Assembly (NCBI GenBank): GCA_001830045.1 | Contig: MIDA01000055.1 | Span: 1-43,161 of the forward strand | Source of the DNA: Tenericutes bacterium RIFOXYA12_FULL_35_10 | GTDB lineage: Bacteria > Bacillota_I > Bacilli_A > Acholeplasmatales > Acholeplasmataceae | Direction of reading: 5' to 3' | Length of the DNA: 43,161 bases | Part shown: in pieces, positions 34,871 to 42,949 of the stretch | Layout of the letters: each line of letters opens with the position of its first letter | How positions within the stretch are numbered: the first letter of the stretch is position 1 | Made by a program: the position numbers and the translations under genes | Notes under the pieces: generated by a model | The model's database searches: none | What the model saw: the letters and a program-made list of their open reading frames with translations, nothing else | What the model was told of the DNA's origin: nothing

Positions 34871-35701
34871 CTACTTCGAACGGCGACGAACGATCAAGTC
34901 GTTAGACGCTTTCTTATGATCGCGAGTCTTAACACCGCGAGCCTTCTTACCCCATGGTGTCATGGGTTGCTTTCTACCGATAGGTGTCTTACCTTCACCA
35001 CCACCGTGTGGGTGGTCGTTAGGGTTCATGACAGATCCACGTACTGTTGGGCGAATACCCATGTGGCGTGTTCTACCAGCCTTACCGATATTGACAAGTT
35101 CCCAAGTTTCATTACCGACAGTACCAATGGTTGCACGGCAAGTTCCTAGGATTTTTCTGACTTCACCAGATTGTAAACGTAGTAAGACATATTTATCTTC
35201 ACGTCCAAGAATTTGTGCTGAAGCACCCGCTGAACGCGCGATTTGTCCACCGCGACCTGGAGAAAGTTCGATGTTGTGAATAATAGTACCAACAGGAATA
35301 TTCATAATAGGTAATGCATTACCTGTTTTGATATCTACTTGTTCACCTGAAACAATTTCCATACCTACTTCCAAACCTTTTGGAGCTAGGATGTATCTCT
35401 TTTCACCATCTACATAGTTAATTAACGCAATGTTAGCACTGCGGTTTGGATCGTACTCAATCGTAGCGACCTTACCAACAATATTATCTTTATTACGTTT
35501 AAAATCAATTACACGATATTTTCTTTTTGCACCGCCACCGATGTGACGAACAGTAATCTTACCTTGATTATTGCGTCCACCCGTGCGAGAAAATGGCTCA
35601 AGTAGTGATTTTTCAGGAGTAGATGTTGTAATTTCTTCGAATGTTAACACACTCATGCCACGACGACCTGGGGTAGTCGGGTTGTATTTTTTAACCGCCA
35701 T
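34871..35701 (-). CDS. rplB: 50S ribosomal protein L2
   Basis: L2 (276 residues) is essential for subunit joining and the peptidyl-transferase centre. [27 protein letters not shown] lies in the N-terminal domain. The conserved loop [19 protein letters not shown] with its functionally important His near residue 230 and the tail WGKKARG are intact. Placed between rplW and rpsS. Confidence 0.98.
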   Translation of the reverse strand: MAVKKYNPTTPGRRGMSVLTFEEITTSTPEKSLLEPFSRTGGRNNQGKITVRHIGGGAKRKYRVIDFKRNKDNIVGKVATIEYDPNRSANIALINYVDGEKRYILAPKGLEVGMEIVSGEQVDIKTGNALPIMNIPVGTIIHNIELSPGRGGQIARSAGASAQILGREDKYVLLRLQSGEVRKILGTCRATIGTVGNETWELVNIGKAGRTRHMGIRPTVRGSVMNPNDHPHGGGEGKTPIGRKQPMTPWGKKARGVKTRDHKKASNDLIVRRRSK

Positions 35702-35729
35702 TTGGTTAAACCTCCTCTAATCTTTCACT

Positions 35730-36017
35730 TTAAATTGTGAAGGCGTCAATCTTTTGACCTTCTGCTAATTTAACAACTGCTTTTTTATAAGCTGATTTAT
35801 ATCCTTCATGCTTACCCATTCTTTTGAACTTAGGAAGTACATTGACTGTATTCACGGATAAGACTTTAACATTGAAAATGGTTTCGACCGCTTTTTTAAT
35901 TTCAACCTTATTTGCTTTTGGGTCAACTTTAAATGTATAACGATTTTGACTTTCAATGAGTTTTGTCGATTGTTCTGTTATGATTGGAGCCTTGAGAATA
36001 TCATAATATTTAGTCAT
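35730..36017 (-). CDS. rplW: 50S ribosomal protein L23
   Basis: L23 (95 residues) is the docking point of trigger factor and SRP at the tunnel exit. The start YYDILKAPIITEQSTKL, with the SKNKYTFxV-like segment NRYTFKVDPKANKVEIKKAVE, and the KRMGKHEGYKSAYKKAVV end identify it. The ATG overlaps the rplD stop by eight bases; GGAGG lies inside the end of rplD. Confidence 0.97.
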   Translation of the reverse strand: MTKYYDILKAPIITEQSTKLIESQNRYTFKVDPKANKVEIKKAVETIFNVKVLSVNTVNVLPKFKRMGKHEGYKSAYKKAVVKLAEGQKIDAFTI

Positions 36018-36639
36018 TGCCCAATACCTCCTCTAATGCTGTAACCGCATCTTTAGTAATCACTAAATTCTTGCAGTTAAGAATGTCATATACGCTAACA
36101 TGGTTAACTAACGAGAACGCTACGGTTGGAATGTTTCTTGCAGCAAGAAGTTCATTATCAGAGAATTCTGATGCGATAACTAAAGTCTTTCCAGAAATTC
36201 CTAAATCACTGAGCAATTGTTGGAATAACTTTGTCTTTGGTGCTTCAATCGCAAGACTGTCAACAACTTTTAATTGACCGTTAGCTGCATGATACGATAA
36301 CGCGGATCTCAATGCTAATTGACGAACTTTTTGGTTTAGTTTGATTGCATAGCTTCTTGGAGTTGGTCCGAAGACAACACCACCATGACGCCATTGTGGA
36401 GAACGTGTAGAACCTTGACGTGCACGGCCTGTGCCTTTTTGACGCCATGGTTTTCTACCACCACCGGATACTTCACCACGGTTTTTAACATCGTGTGTAC
36501 CCTGTCTCATTGCTGCTCTTTGCGCATTGACTACATCGTATAAAACTTGTTGATGTGGTTCAATACCGAATACGTAATCGGATAAGGTGAGTTCAGCAAC
36601 CGTTTTACCTGTTTGATTTAATACATTAAGTTTTGGCAT
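36010..36639 (-). CDS. rplD: 50S ribosomal protein L4
   Basis: L4 (209 residues) reaches into the peptide tunnel with a long loop and, in gamma-proteobacteria, represses its own S10 operon. The loop GGGRKPWRQKGTGRARQGS lies at about residues 61-79, and RSALSYHAANG follows. Whether L4 controls this operon is unknown, but the structured rpsJ leader makes it possible. Placed between rplC and rplW. Confidence 0.98.
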   Translation of the reverse strand: MPKLNVLNQTGKTVAELTLSDYVFGIEPHQQVLYDVVNAQRAAMRQGTHDVKNRGEVSGGGRKPWRQKGTGRARQGSTRSPQWRHGGVVFGPTPRSYAIKLNQKVRQLALRSALSYHAANGQLKVVDSLAIEAPKTKLFQQLLSDLGISGKTLVIASEFSDNELLAARNIPTVAFSLVNHVSVYDILNCKNLVITKDAVTALEEVLGND

Positions 36640-36650
36640 GATGACCCTCC

Positions 36651-37289
36651 TTACTTCGTGCTCTTGATCGCAGTTTTAACGATGACAAGACCCTTGTTTG
36701 GTCCTGGAACGCTACCGCTAATCAGAAGCAATTGATTTTCAACATCGACACCTGCAATTTTCAAGTTCTGGATGGTGACAGTTTCATGTCCCATATGCCC
36801 TGGTAATAACTTACCTTTGAGCTTGCCTTTCATAGCACCCATAGAACCTGGACCACGGTGGTATCTAGAACCGTGGGTCATTGGACCACGTGAGTGTCCA
36901 TGTCTTGTAATCGAACCTTCAAAACCCTTACCTTTGGAAGTTCCGGTGACGTCAACGACTTCACCAATCTTGAATAAATCTGTCTTCACAAGGTCACCGA
37001 CCGTCAAATCAACTAATTCATTCTGCACTTCTTCAAAGCGGATTTCTCTAATGAAGCGCTTAGGTGCTGTATTAGCTTTTTTCACGTGCCCTTGTTCAGG
37101 CTTGTTACTTAAATTTTCCCGTTTCGTTTCAAAGCCGACTTGAGTTGCAACATATCCGTCTGTTTCAACGGTTTTTTGTTGGAGAACTACGTTATCAGCC
37201 ACATCAACAACGGTTACTGGAATTAGAACGCCATTTTCATCGAAAATTTGTGTCATTCCAAGTTTTCTACCTAAGATTCCTTTGGCCAT
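36651..37289 (-). CDS. rplC: 50S ribosomal protein L3
   Basis: L3 (212 residues) is an assembly initiator whose loop reaches the peptidyl-transferase centre. The N-terminus [19 protein letters not shown], the loop [21 protein letters not shown] and the tip [20 protein letters not shown] are conserved. The residue before the usual loop-tip P-G-R reads as Ala-Met here (SMGAMKG), a variation also seen in other Mollicutes-like sequences to my memory. Placed between rpsJ and rplD. Confidence 0.97.
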   Translation of the reverse strand: MAKGILGRKLGMTQIFDENGVLIPVTVVDVADNVVLQQKTVETDGYVATQVGFETKRENLSNKPEQGHVKKANTAPKRFIREIRFEEVQNELVDLTVGDLVKTDLFKIGEVVDVTGTSKGKGFEGSITRHGHSRGPMTHGSRYHRGPGSMGAMKGKLKGKLLPGHMGHETVTIQNLKIAGVDVENQLLLISGSVPGPNKGLVIVKTAIKSTK

Positions 37290-37313
37290 AATTTAACCTC
37301 TTTCTTGTTTTCT

Positions 37314-37622
37314 TTATTTTTTAAGTACGATATCAATACCTGATGGAAGGTCGATATCCATTAATGCACTGATTGTTTTTGGATTTGGATCAACAATTTG
37401 AATTAATCTCTTGTGCGTTCTACGTTCGAATTGTTCACGTGAATCTTTGTTAACGTGTGGTGAACGTAAAATTGTGAAGATTTCCTTTTCTGTTGGAAGA
37501 GGAATTGGTCCTTGAACAGTTGCTCCCGTTCTTAGTGCACTTTCAACAATCTTTTTCGCAGCTTGATCAATTAATCTGTGATCGTAAGCCTTTAAACGAA
37601 TCTTGATAACATCTTTTGCCAT
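37314..37622 (-). CDS. rpsJ: 30S ribosomal protein S10 (NusE)
   Basis: S10 (102 residues) is in the 30S head and also acts as NusE with NusB and NusG in transcription. The start [16 protein letters not shown], the loop [29 protein letters not shown] and the end [15 protein letters not shown] are conserved. AAAGGAG lies seven bases before the ATG. It is the first gene of the 25-gene-plus ribosomal supercluster. Confidence 0.98.
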   Translation of the reverse strand: MAKDVIKIRLKAYDHRLIDQAAKKIVESALRTGATVQGPIPLPTEKEIFTILRSPHVNKDSREQFERRTHKRLIQIVDPNPKTISALMDIDLPSGIDIVLKK

Positions 37623-37754
37623 TTTAATAGCTCCTTTCGCCTATAATCCTGTATAGACTTGCTCCATGGAAAAACCCGACATCATGACAACGGCTATCCG
37701 TGTGTCAGCAACCTTCCATTTCACAGCCCCTCGCATTTACACACGAGCGTTATT
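37623..37754 (-). ncRNA. Structured leader of the S10 operon
   Basis: About 130 bases of untranslated RNA separate the promoter from rpsJ. Two pairings are visible: CGTGTGT near the 5' end with ACACACG about 40 bases later, and the competing GACACACGG with CCGTTGTC around an ATAG loop (one bulged C). They share the ACACACG segment, so two alternative folds are possible. A GGAAGGTTGCTGACAC segment recalls ribosomal-protein leaders of Firmicutes S10 operons. No terminator with a T-run was seen. A regulatory role, for instance by L4, is inference. Confidence 0.5.
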
Positions 37755-37783
37755 ATTATATAAGAAAAGCCAAGATATTGCAA
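37755..37783 (-). promoter_or_regulatory. Promoter of the S10-spc-alpha supercluster
   Basis: TTGCAA (37778-37783, -35) and TATAAT (37755-37760, -10) are exactly 17 bases apart on the minus strand. The -35 box lies inside the terminator hairpin of the upstream gene, so the two operons are packed with no spare DNA. No other strong promoter was seen inside the cluster. Confidence 0.75.
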
Positions 37784-37810
37784 CCCTTATGTGCAATTTT
37801 CTTGGCTTTT
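37765..37810 (-). terminator. Terminator after the ROK-Enzyme I-like operon
   Basis: AAAAGCCAAGA (37765-37775) pairs with TCTTGGCTTTT (37800-37810), extended inward by TTGCA/TGCAA. On the minus strand the 3' arm ends in TTTTCTT. It begins ten bases after the Enzyme I-like gene stop. Confidence 0.8.
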
Positions 37811-37819
37811 ATATCTTTT

Positions 37820-39637
37820 TTATTCGTTATTGTTCTCAGAATCTTCTGGATCCTCGTTTTTTTCTTTATCATCTTTTTTGTTCTCTTCTTCAAGCTTTTT
37901 TTGCTCTTCGAGATGCTTTTTATAAAGACGATAACGTTTTTTAAACTTTGCAGGATCTTCTGCCTTCTTCTTTAAGTTTCTGTAAAACTCTGTTCTTGCA
38001 ATATCTTCATAGTAGACACCAACGTATTGACCACGTCGACTGAAATAGTAATCTATAACATCATAAATATGGTTTGTTGAAGATGCCGGAACCATGAACT
38101 CTCTGTATCCTGCAATGATGAGTCTATGTAATATACTTCTTTCTTGAGCGCAATGACCCGAAATTATACATCTCTGTTTAAAACTTCTCAGTTTCATAAT
38201 GTAACGCGTATATTGTAAATCTCGATAAATATTCGATTCATTGATGGTATTGATTTCGACTTCATCTCTTGAAAATACGGTATGTTCTACATAAGAAGCC
38301 ATTAAGGAGTTTAAATTGATCACAAAATCATCAAGATACTTTAAAGCTTCCATTTCATACATTGCTTGTTTTGTGTCATACTCGTATGAGACTCTTACTT
38401 GATTTGTTTGATCTCTTCCCTCAACCATACATTCTATATGATACTTCCATAAATCATAGTCAAATTCAAATTCCAAATTTGGTATTAGTATAGATATTTT
38501 CTTTTCTGGGTATTGCTCGGAAACATCAGCAATCGCATTTGCAAATGGTTCAACATACTCTGGGTAATCTCGAAGTATGTCAAACTGATTTATGCCTATT
38601 AATTCTTGGGTATTAACCCACTCATTAAAGGAAATAAATCGAACAAACACTTCTTCACCTTTAAAATTTTTTAATATATAATGAAATCTCTCAACCCATT
38701 CATTATATGTTAATGACTTACCTTTTGATGCAACGACAATATCCGTTTGATAGAGTAGTGCAGTTTGAAATAGTGGATGGCGCTGAATTTTATCAACATC
38801 CATGTAATTAGATATCATTGCATTAATCTTAAAATTAGTTTCTTTATATGGGTTTTCAATGAAACATTGATTTTCTACGAGAGCATTATACTCTTTAAAA
38901 ACATACAGATCATCGCTTGTTGGGTTAACAATAATGGATTCATCGAGATCAACAAGTACATAATTGCCATCTTCAATGTTTTGTTCTGAATATTTAATCG
39001 GTAACTGATAATGCACAGCGTAATGGTTGAATGAAACAATTTCTTTTTTGTTGCGATAGATGATTGCTTTTAAGAAAGGACTTGGTTTAAAGAAAATTTC
39101 TTTTATAAACTTATCGATTACAATAATAAAGTCTTCTTCTATTTTATTTTGAAAATCATCTAAAAGTAAAATAGTAAACTCTGAGTTAATACGATCAATG
39201 TGGTATTGAAGAACGTGAAGCAGTTCTTTATACTCTATATCATTGACTCTTTTCAGCAAGTCATGCCTCGCCTTTTGCAAACCTACTTTAAATGAAGCGG
39301 TGACAGATCCAATGAAGTCACACTGTTGATCTAGAACTTTCATCTCAATCAACTCTATAACCTCTGGTACATCTATTGCCATTTGTATTTTCCGAGAAGG
39401 TATCTGATTAATATCCATTTTTGTTCGTCTTTCAATCAGAATACTTCTATCAAGATCATCTCGAAAAATATTAAACAATTTTTCTAAAAAGAGTTGTCTT
39501 TTCTTTTTTGAGAACGAAGCTGCATATTTTTTGGGATCAAATGCGATCGCCTTTCCATATGCCATTTTGTTAAAAAATAAATTTGTGTTTAGGTGTTCCC
39601 TCATGTTTTTTTCATTGTCTTTTAACACATTAATCAC
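37820..39637 (-). CDS. Degenerate PTS Enzyme I-like protein, probably without phosphotransfer activity
   Basis: The 605-residue protein follows the order of PEP-protein phosphotransferase (Enzyme I). It has a helical region (about 30-155), a swivelling domain ending in DGNYVLVDLDESIIVNPTSDD (223-243), and a TIM-barrel-like part (about 285-525). The active sites are changed. The GGxTSH site reads KEIVSF (198-203), so the phosphorylated His appears to be Phe. The TLDIGGDK segment reads FISFNEWV (334-341), and the catalytic Cys motif CGE reads SGH (493-495). A charged tail of about 50 residues (from ~555) is extra. Identification is by eye. The GTG start has AAAGGATG ten bases upstream. It follows a ROK kinase gene by 21 bases. 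A regulatory role is inference. Confidence 0.72.
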   Translation of the reverse strand: MINVLKDNEKNMREHLNTNLFFNKMAYGKAIAFDPKKYAASFSKKKRQLFLEKLFNIFRDDLDRSILIERRTKMDINQIPSRKIQMAIDVPEVIELIEMKVLDQQCDFIGSVTASFKVGLQKARHDLLKRVNDIEYKELLHVLQYHIDRINSEFTILLLDDFQNKIEEDFIIVIDKFIKEIFFKPSPFLKAIIYRNKKEIVSFNHYAVHYQLPIKYSEQNIEDGNYVLVDLDESIIVNPTSDDLYVFKEYNALVENQCFIENPYKETNFKINAMISNYMDVDKIQRHPLFQTALLYQTDIVVASKGKSLTYNEWVERFHYILKNFKGEEVFVRFISFNEWVNTQELIGINQFDILRDYPEYVEPFANAIADVSEQYPEKKISILIPNLEFEFDYDLWKYHIECMVEGRDQTNQVRVSYEYDTKQAMYEMEALKYLDDFVINLNSLMASYVEHTVFSRDEVEINTINESNIYRDLQYTRYIMKLRSFKQRCIISGHCAQERSILHRLIIAGYREFMVPASSTNHIYDVIDYYFSRRGQYVGVYYEDIARTEFYRNLKKKAEDPAKFKKRYRLYKKHLEEQKKLEEENKKDDKEKNEDPEDSENNNE

Positions 39638-39658
39638 CGTGAATAAGCATCCTTTTGT

Positions 39659-40582
39659 CTATATTGTATATTTTGCAGCGCCGATAATCCCGGCGTCATT
39701 GCCTGTTTTAGCTAAGACAAATGGAATGTCAACTGTACCAAATCTAGCGAATACACGATAGTGCTTTAAAATTTGATCAATTAATATTTGTCCTGCTTTT
39801 GCAATTCCTCCCCCAATAATAATAATATCGGGGTCCAAACTTACAGATAATATACTCGCACTCAATGCGATATACTTTGCTACACGATCTAAGACTCTAA
39901 AACCTACAGGATCGTTTTTCTTAGCAGCATCGAACACATCTTTAACTGTTATGTGTTTAAAATCTATTGATGATTCATATTCATGTGACAATTCTTTTGC
40001 ATAATCTAAAATGGCTTTTGTTCCACAAATCTGTTCAAGACAACCTGATTTACCACATCCGCAAATTTCATCATGTTCAAAAATCTGCATATGGCCAATT
40101 TCTCCTCCAGCACCTGTTCTTCCTTCAACAATTTTACCATCGATAATAATACCGCCACCAACACCAGTACCCAACGTGTAGAAAATAGCGTTTTGTAGAG
40201 GTACTTCCAAAGAATAGTTTTCTCCGTATGCTGCAATATTCGCATCATTGGAAACTACAACTTTAATGTGTGGTTCGAGTAGATCTCTCATTGAAGAAAT
40301 TACATCAAGTGATTCCCATTTCAGGTTAGGGCACTTCACAACATACCCATTTTTTACTGGGCATGGTATAGCAAAACCGACGCCATGAACATCGTTATAT
40401 GTAATATGATGAAGATCTAATAGATCTGTCATGTTTTTTTTAGTGACTTCAAATATAGAAGTTGTGTGGTTATATTTAGGTGTTGAGACTTCTCTTTTAT
40501 CAACCAAACGAAATGGGTCAACTTCAAATAAACCAATTTTTATGTTAGTTCCACCAACATCAATTCCAAATGAATATTTCAT
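39659..40582 (-). CDS. ROK family sugar kinase, probable glucokinase
   Basis: This 307-residue kinase should phosphorylate glucose or a related sugar. The phosphate-binding motif is DVGGTNIK (8-15), the catalytic Asp is Asp113 in SNDAN, GTGVGGG (138-144) is the second ATP motif, and the ROK zinc site is His164 with Cys174, Cys176 and Cys181 in CGCGKSGC. There is no helix-turn-helix, so it is not a ROK repressor. GGAGG precedes the ATG at 40582; an in-frame ATG further out (40615) contains that site. It forms an operon with the Enzyme I-like gene. Glucokinase is most likely; other hexose specificity is possible. Confidence 0.88.
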   Translation of the reverse strand: MKYSFGIDVGGTNIKIGLFEVDPFRLVDKREVSTPKYNHTTSIFEVTKKNMTDLLDLHHITYNDVHGVGFAIPCPVKNGYVVKCPNLKWESLDVISSMRDLLEPHIKVVVSNDANIAAYGENYSLEVPLQNAIFYTLGTGVGGGIIIDGKIVEGRTGAGGEIGHMQIFEHDEICGCGKSGCLEQICGTKAILDYAKELSHEYESSIDFKHITVKDVFDAAKKNDPVGFRVLDRVAKYIALSASILSVSLDPDIIIIGGGIAKAGQILIDQILKHYRVFARFGTVDIPFVLAKTGNDAGIIGAAKYTI

Positions 40583-40606
40583 AGTGATTTCCTCCACACT
40601 TATACG

Positions 40607-40612
40607 ATTATA
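40607..40612 (-). promoter_or_regulatory. Candidate -10 box of the ROK kinase operon
   Basis: TATAAT at 40607-40612 on the minus strand, about 25 bases before the start codon. The -35 position shows only TTTATT. An alternative pair TTGCGA / TATAAA with an 18-base gap lies further upstream, so the exact promoter is uncertain. Confidence 0.4.
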
Positions 40613-40654
40613 CATATTTTATAATTTAAAATAAAGGTTTATCGCAAATTTTGT

Positions 40655-40685
40655 AAAAAAATAAAGCACACAAAATGTGCTTTAT
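40655..40685 (-). terminator. Terminator after the DegV-MarR operon
   Basis: AAAGCACA (40663-40670) and TGTGCTTT (40676-40683) form an 8-bp stem with a CAAAA loop, followed on the minus strand by TTATTTTTTT. It lies shortly after the MarR gene stop. Confidence 0.9.
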
Positions 40686-40700
40686 GTATTTTTTAGCATT

Positions 40701-41138
40701 TTAGTATCTTTGTTTGAAGTATTGACTAATATTTTCGAGTGATTTCATCAGTACTTCGTCTTTCTCCAAATCTAAATCCTTGAATAAAGAAGAGATCATT
40801 TCATCGTGAAATGCATCATGTATTTTTAATACATTAAAGGCACTATCTGTTAATTTCAAATATACTTTTCTTCGATCTGATTCATCGCGTTCTCTTGTCA
40901 AATGTCCTTTTTTGACTAAAACATTAACTGAAGTTGTTAATGTTCCCAAAGTGACTCGTAACTTGTGAGCTACATTTCCCATTGTTGGTATGTCTACATT
41001 TCGAACAGCTTCCAACACATGTACTTCCGTCATTGAGAGACGTACACCTTTTTGCTTCAATACGTCTGCTTCAATGCTGAGTATATGATTGAAAACATCT
41101 ACAAGCAACTCATTGATAACTTCTTTGGGTGAAACCAC
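40701..41138 (-). CDS. MarR family transcriptional regulator
   Basis: This 145-residue winged-helix regulator has the recognition region AHKLRVTLGTLTTSVNVLVKKGHL and the wing DESDRRKVYLKLT. That is the typical MarR pattern DxRxxxxxLT, here with an extra basic residue. I start it at the GTG at 41138, eight bases after AAAGGGG and just beyond the DegV stop; an in-frame GTG at 41174 lies inside the DegV gene without a site. Linked to a DegV/FakB-type gene, it could be a FabT-like regulator of fatty-acid metabolism. The three half-sites upstream of the operon are its probable target. Confidence 0.88.
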   Translation of the reverse strand: MVSPKEVINELLVDVFNHILSIEADVLKQKGVRLSMTEVHVLEAVRNVDIPTMGNVAHKLRVTLGTLTTSVNVLVKKGHLTRERDESDRRKVYLKLTDSAFNVLKIHDAFHDEMISSLFKDLDLEKDEVLMKSLENISQYFKQRY

Positions 41139-41151
41139 TTTAACAACCCCT

Positions 41152-42003
41152 TTATAAGACAATATACCCGACACCTAAAGTACCTGGACCTGCATGTGCT
41201 CCGACAACGGGTGTTAAAGGCACCAATTCAACAGTTATATCAGGACGGAATGATTGAATTTGTTGTTTAATCTCTTGTGCTTTATCTAGGTTATTAGTGT
41301 AAGCAATAAACATGATTACGTTTTTACCATCGACATCATGCTTAACAACTTCAAGAAGGCGTTGTTGAGCTTTACTGGTCGTTCTAATTTTTTCAAATGG
41401 AACTAGACTTCCATCACGTTGAACATGAAGAAGTGGCTTAATTTTTAAAAGCGTGCCTAAGAATCCGCTAGTTGCAGATAATCTTCCATTCTTAACAAGG
41501 AACTTCAACGTATCAACTAAAACATAGATATATATATTATCTCTTATTTTTTCTAATTTATCAATAATCTCGCGAGTTTTATGACCACTTTTAATCATTT
41601 TGATTGCTTCAAGAACAAGAAAAGCCTCACCGTATGAAACGCTTCTAGAATCTATTACATATACATTAATTCCAGGTACCATATCTTTTGCAAGTACAGC
41701 ACCTTGATAGGTTCCACTAAGCTTTGAAGAAATAACAACAGCAATTACATCAGTATAACCTTCATCTTTTAGTTCTTCATACACACTAGCAATCTTTCCT
41801 GTTGAAGTTTGTGATGTTGAAACATCAATGTCTGGATTCGCTTGGATTATGTCGTAAAATTCTTTTGCTTGAATATCAACATAGTCTTCATATTCTTTTC
41901 CACCCAAGTTTAATGTGGAACGAATCATTTTTACTGGATAATCCAATTTCATGTAATCAACGCCTGAATTGCCACAAACAACTAAACCTATTTTTTCACT
42001 CAT
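41152..42003 (-). CDS. DegV family fatty-acid-binding protein
   Basis: The 283-residue protein has the two-domain DegV/FakB fold. TSQTSTG (about 62-68) and SSKLSGTYQGA (about 92-102) line the fatty-acid head-group pocket, and the C-terminus ends with VVGAHAGPGTLGVGY, the typical His/Gly loop. In Firmicutes these proteins present exogenous fatty acids to the kinase FakA. A fakA gene is not in the window. GGAG lies a few bases before the ATG. It is the first gene of the operon with the MarR regulator; a role in exogenous fatty-acid use would fit a lipid-requiring Mollicute, but that is inference. Confidence 0.92.
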   Translation of the reverse strand: MSEKIGLVVCGNSGVDYMKLDYPVKMIRSTLNLGGKEYEDYVDIQAKEFYDIIQANPDIDVSTSQTSTGKIASVYEELKDEGYTDVIAVVISSKLSGTYQGAVLAKDMVPGINVYVIDSRSVSYGEAFLVLEAIKMIKSGHKTREIIDKLEKIRDNIYIYVLVDTLKFLVKNGRLSATSGFLGTLLKIKPLLHVQRDGSLVPFEKIRTTSKAQQRLLEVVKHDVDGKNVIMFIAYTNNLDKAQEIKQQIQSFRPDITVELVPLTPVVGAHAGPGTLGVGYIVL

Positions 42004-42017
42004 AATATATTTTCTCC

Positions 42018-42040
42018 TTCAAATTATTTGAACTTCAAAT
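42018..42040 (-). promoter_or_regulatory. Three phased half-sites, probable MarR operator
   Basis: Read on the plus strand, TTCAAAT (42018-42024), ATTTGAA (42026-42032) and TTCAAAT (42034-42040) follow each other with one-base spacers. This makes two overlapping perfect 15-bp palindromes. They lie between the promoter and the DegV ribosome binding site. The TTTGA-x-TCAAA type is reminiscent of FabT sites of streptococci. Confidence 0.65.
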
Positions 42041-42055
42041 TATGATACTAACACT

Positions 42056-42083
42056 ATGATATCATAATAGAAAAATAATTCAA
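42056..42083 (-). promoter_or_regulatory. Promoter of the DegV-MarR operon
   Basis: TTGAAT (42078-42083) and TATCAT (42056-42061) are 16 bases apart on the minus strand. A perfect 9-bp inverted repeat ATTATGATA / TATCATAAT with a 12-base centre (42039-42068) spans the -10 box. The phased half-sites would then lie in the first bases of the transcript. Confidence 0.6.
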
Positions 42084-42096
42084 GAGGATTGATAAT

Positions 42097-42774
42097 TTAT
42101 GTATAATTTTGAATCATTTCAAGTTGTTTCATTGCGTGTATCTCGTCTTGATATTTGATGTGATGCATAATAAATTGCGATAGCAGATTAATTTCTCTAT
42201 TATTATATTCAATATTTTCTTCATTAATTCTTTTGTATATTCGATCATACTCGGGTCTATATACAAGCACATAATTTACAACTACCACACTAGAATTTAC
42301 CATGTTGGCTAAGACCTGTCTATGTGTTATCGAATCTTGAAGTTTCTTTGTATATCTTTCTTCACTACGCTTTTCATCTTGATTAAACATTCCAAACTCA
42401 ATTACAATAAGTAATCTATCATAAACAATAAGATAATCTGTTCTCATATGATTCCCAAAAACGAGTGGATACTCCATTAAGATCTTAAATTTCTCACCTT
42501 GGATACCTTTCTTGAATAACAGGTTAACCATCCTTCTCATAATTAGAAGAGTGTCCATCCAAGTTATTACTTCCTCTTCTTTTAATGGCCATATAGTCAA
42601 CTTCTTTGAAACAAATGAACTCTTCAATTGCTGAAAGAATTCATTTTTTCGATATATCTCAACACGATCTTTTAGTAATTGCTTTTCAATTCGCCACCCA
42701 ATATTCTCCAACGCTTCAGTAAAGTGGTAAAAAGAATTAATATGATCAAACTTATGCATACACACAACTTCCAT
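42097..42774 (-). CDS. Hypothetical protein, possible nuclease-like fold
   Basis: I do not recognise this 225-residue protein. GAGGTGA lies seven bases before the ATG, supporting a real gene. The central part MRTDYLIVYDRLLIVIEFG looks like the Asp-x(n)-Glu strand pair of PD-(D/E)xK nucleases, followed by a helix with a QxxxY-like arrangement (YTKKLQDSITHRQVL). The usual Lys after the Glu is not present, so activity is doubtful. The rest is helical and rich in Met, Tyr and Lys. It stands downstream of the tRNA cluster, after its terminator, with no partner gene. AT content looks slightly higher than in its neighbours. Confidence 0.6.
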   Translation of the reverse strand: MEVVCMHKFDHINSFYHFTEALENIGWRIEKQLLKDRVEIYRKNEFFQQLKSSFVSKKLTIWPLKEEEVITWMDTLLIMRRMVNLLFKKGIQGEKFKILMEYPLVFGNHMRTDYLIVYDRLLIVIEFGMFNQDEKRSEERYTKKLQDSITHRQVLANMVNSSVVVVNYVLVYRPEYDRIYKRINEENIEYNNREINLLSQFIMHHIKYQDEIHAMKQLEMIQNYT

Positions 42775-42826
42775 TAAATATCACCTCATATAATAATAGA
42801 TAATTAACGGAAAAATTACTTTAAAA

Positions 42827-42853
42827 ATAAAAAAAAGCCCTACTAGATGGCTT
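42827..42853 (-). terminator. Terminator of the tRNA cluster
   Basis: AAGCC (42835-42839) and GGCTT (42849-42853) pair around a nine-base loop, and the minus strand continues with a run of T. It is short but placed directly after tRNA-Phe. Confidence 0.6.
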
Positions 42854-42867
42854 CACAAAGGATTGGA

Positions 42868-42943
42868 TGGTGGCTCCGGGCAGAATTGAACTGCCGACAC
42901 AAGGATTTTCAGTCCTTTGCTCTACCGACTGAGCTACAGAGCC
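42868..42943 (-). tRNA. tRNA-Phe (GAA)
   Basis: The 76-base minus-strand gene folds as a cloverleaf with acceptor GGCTCTG/CGGAGCC (one mismatch-type pair), discriminator A and an encoded CCA end. The anticodon loop CTGAAAA gives GAA, so it reads UUU and UUC codons. It is the last tRNA of the cluster before the terminator. Confidence 0.95.
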
Positions 42944-42949
42944 TAATAA

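Noticed and set aside
36772-37143. Plus-strand reading frame of 123 codons over rplC
   Set aside because: It lies entirely opposite rplC, has no ribosome binding site and its composition is what the complement of a basic protein gene gives.
37666-37975. Two plus-strand frames over the S10 leader and the end of the Enzyme I-like gene
   Set aside because: They run through the promoter, terminator and a charged coding tail on the other strand; no ribosome binding site.
37820-39637. A functional ptsI gene
   Set aside because: The phospho-His, TLDIGGDK and CGE motifs are all changed, so I call it degenerate and expect a true ptsI elsewhere.
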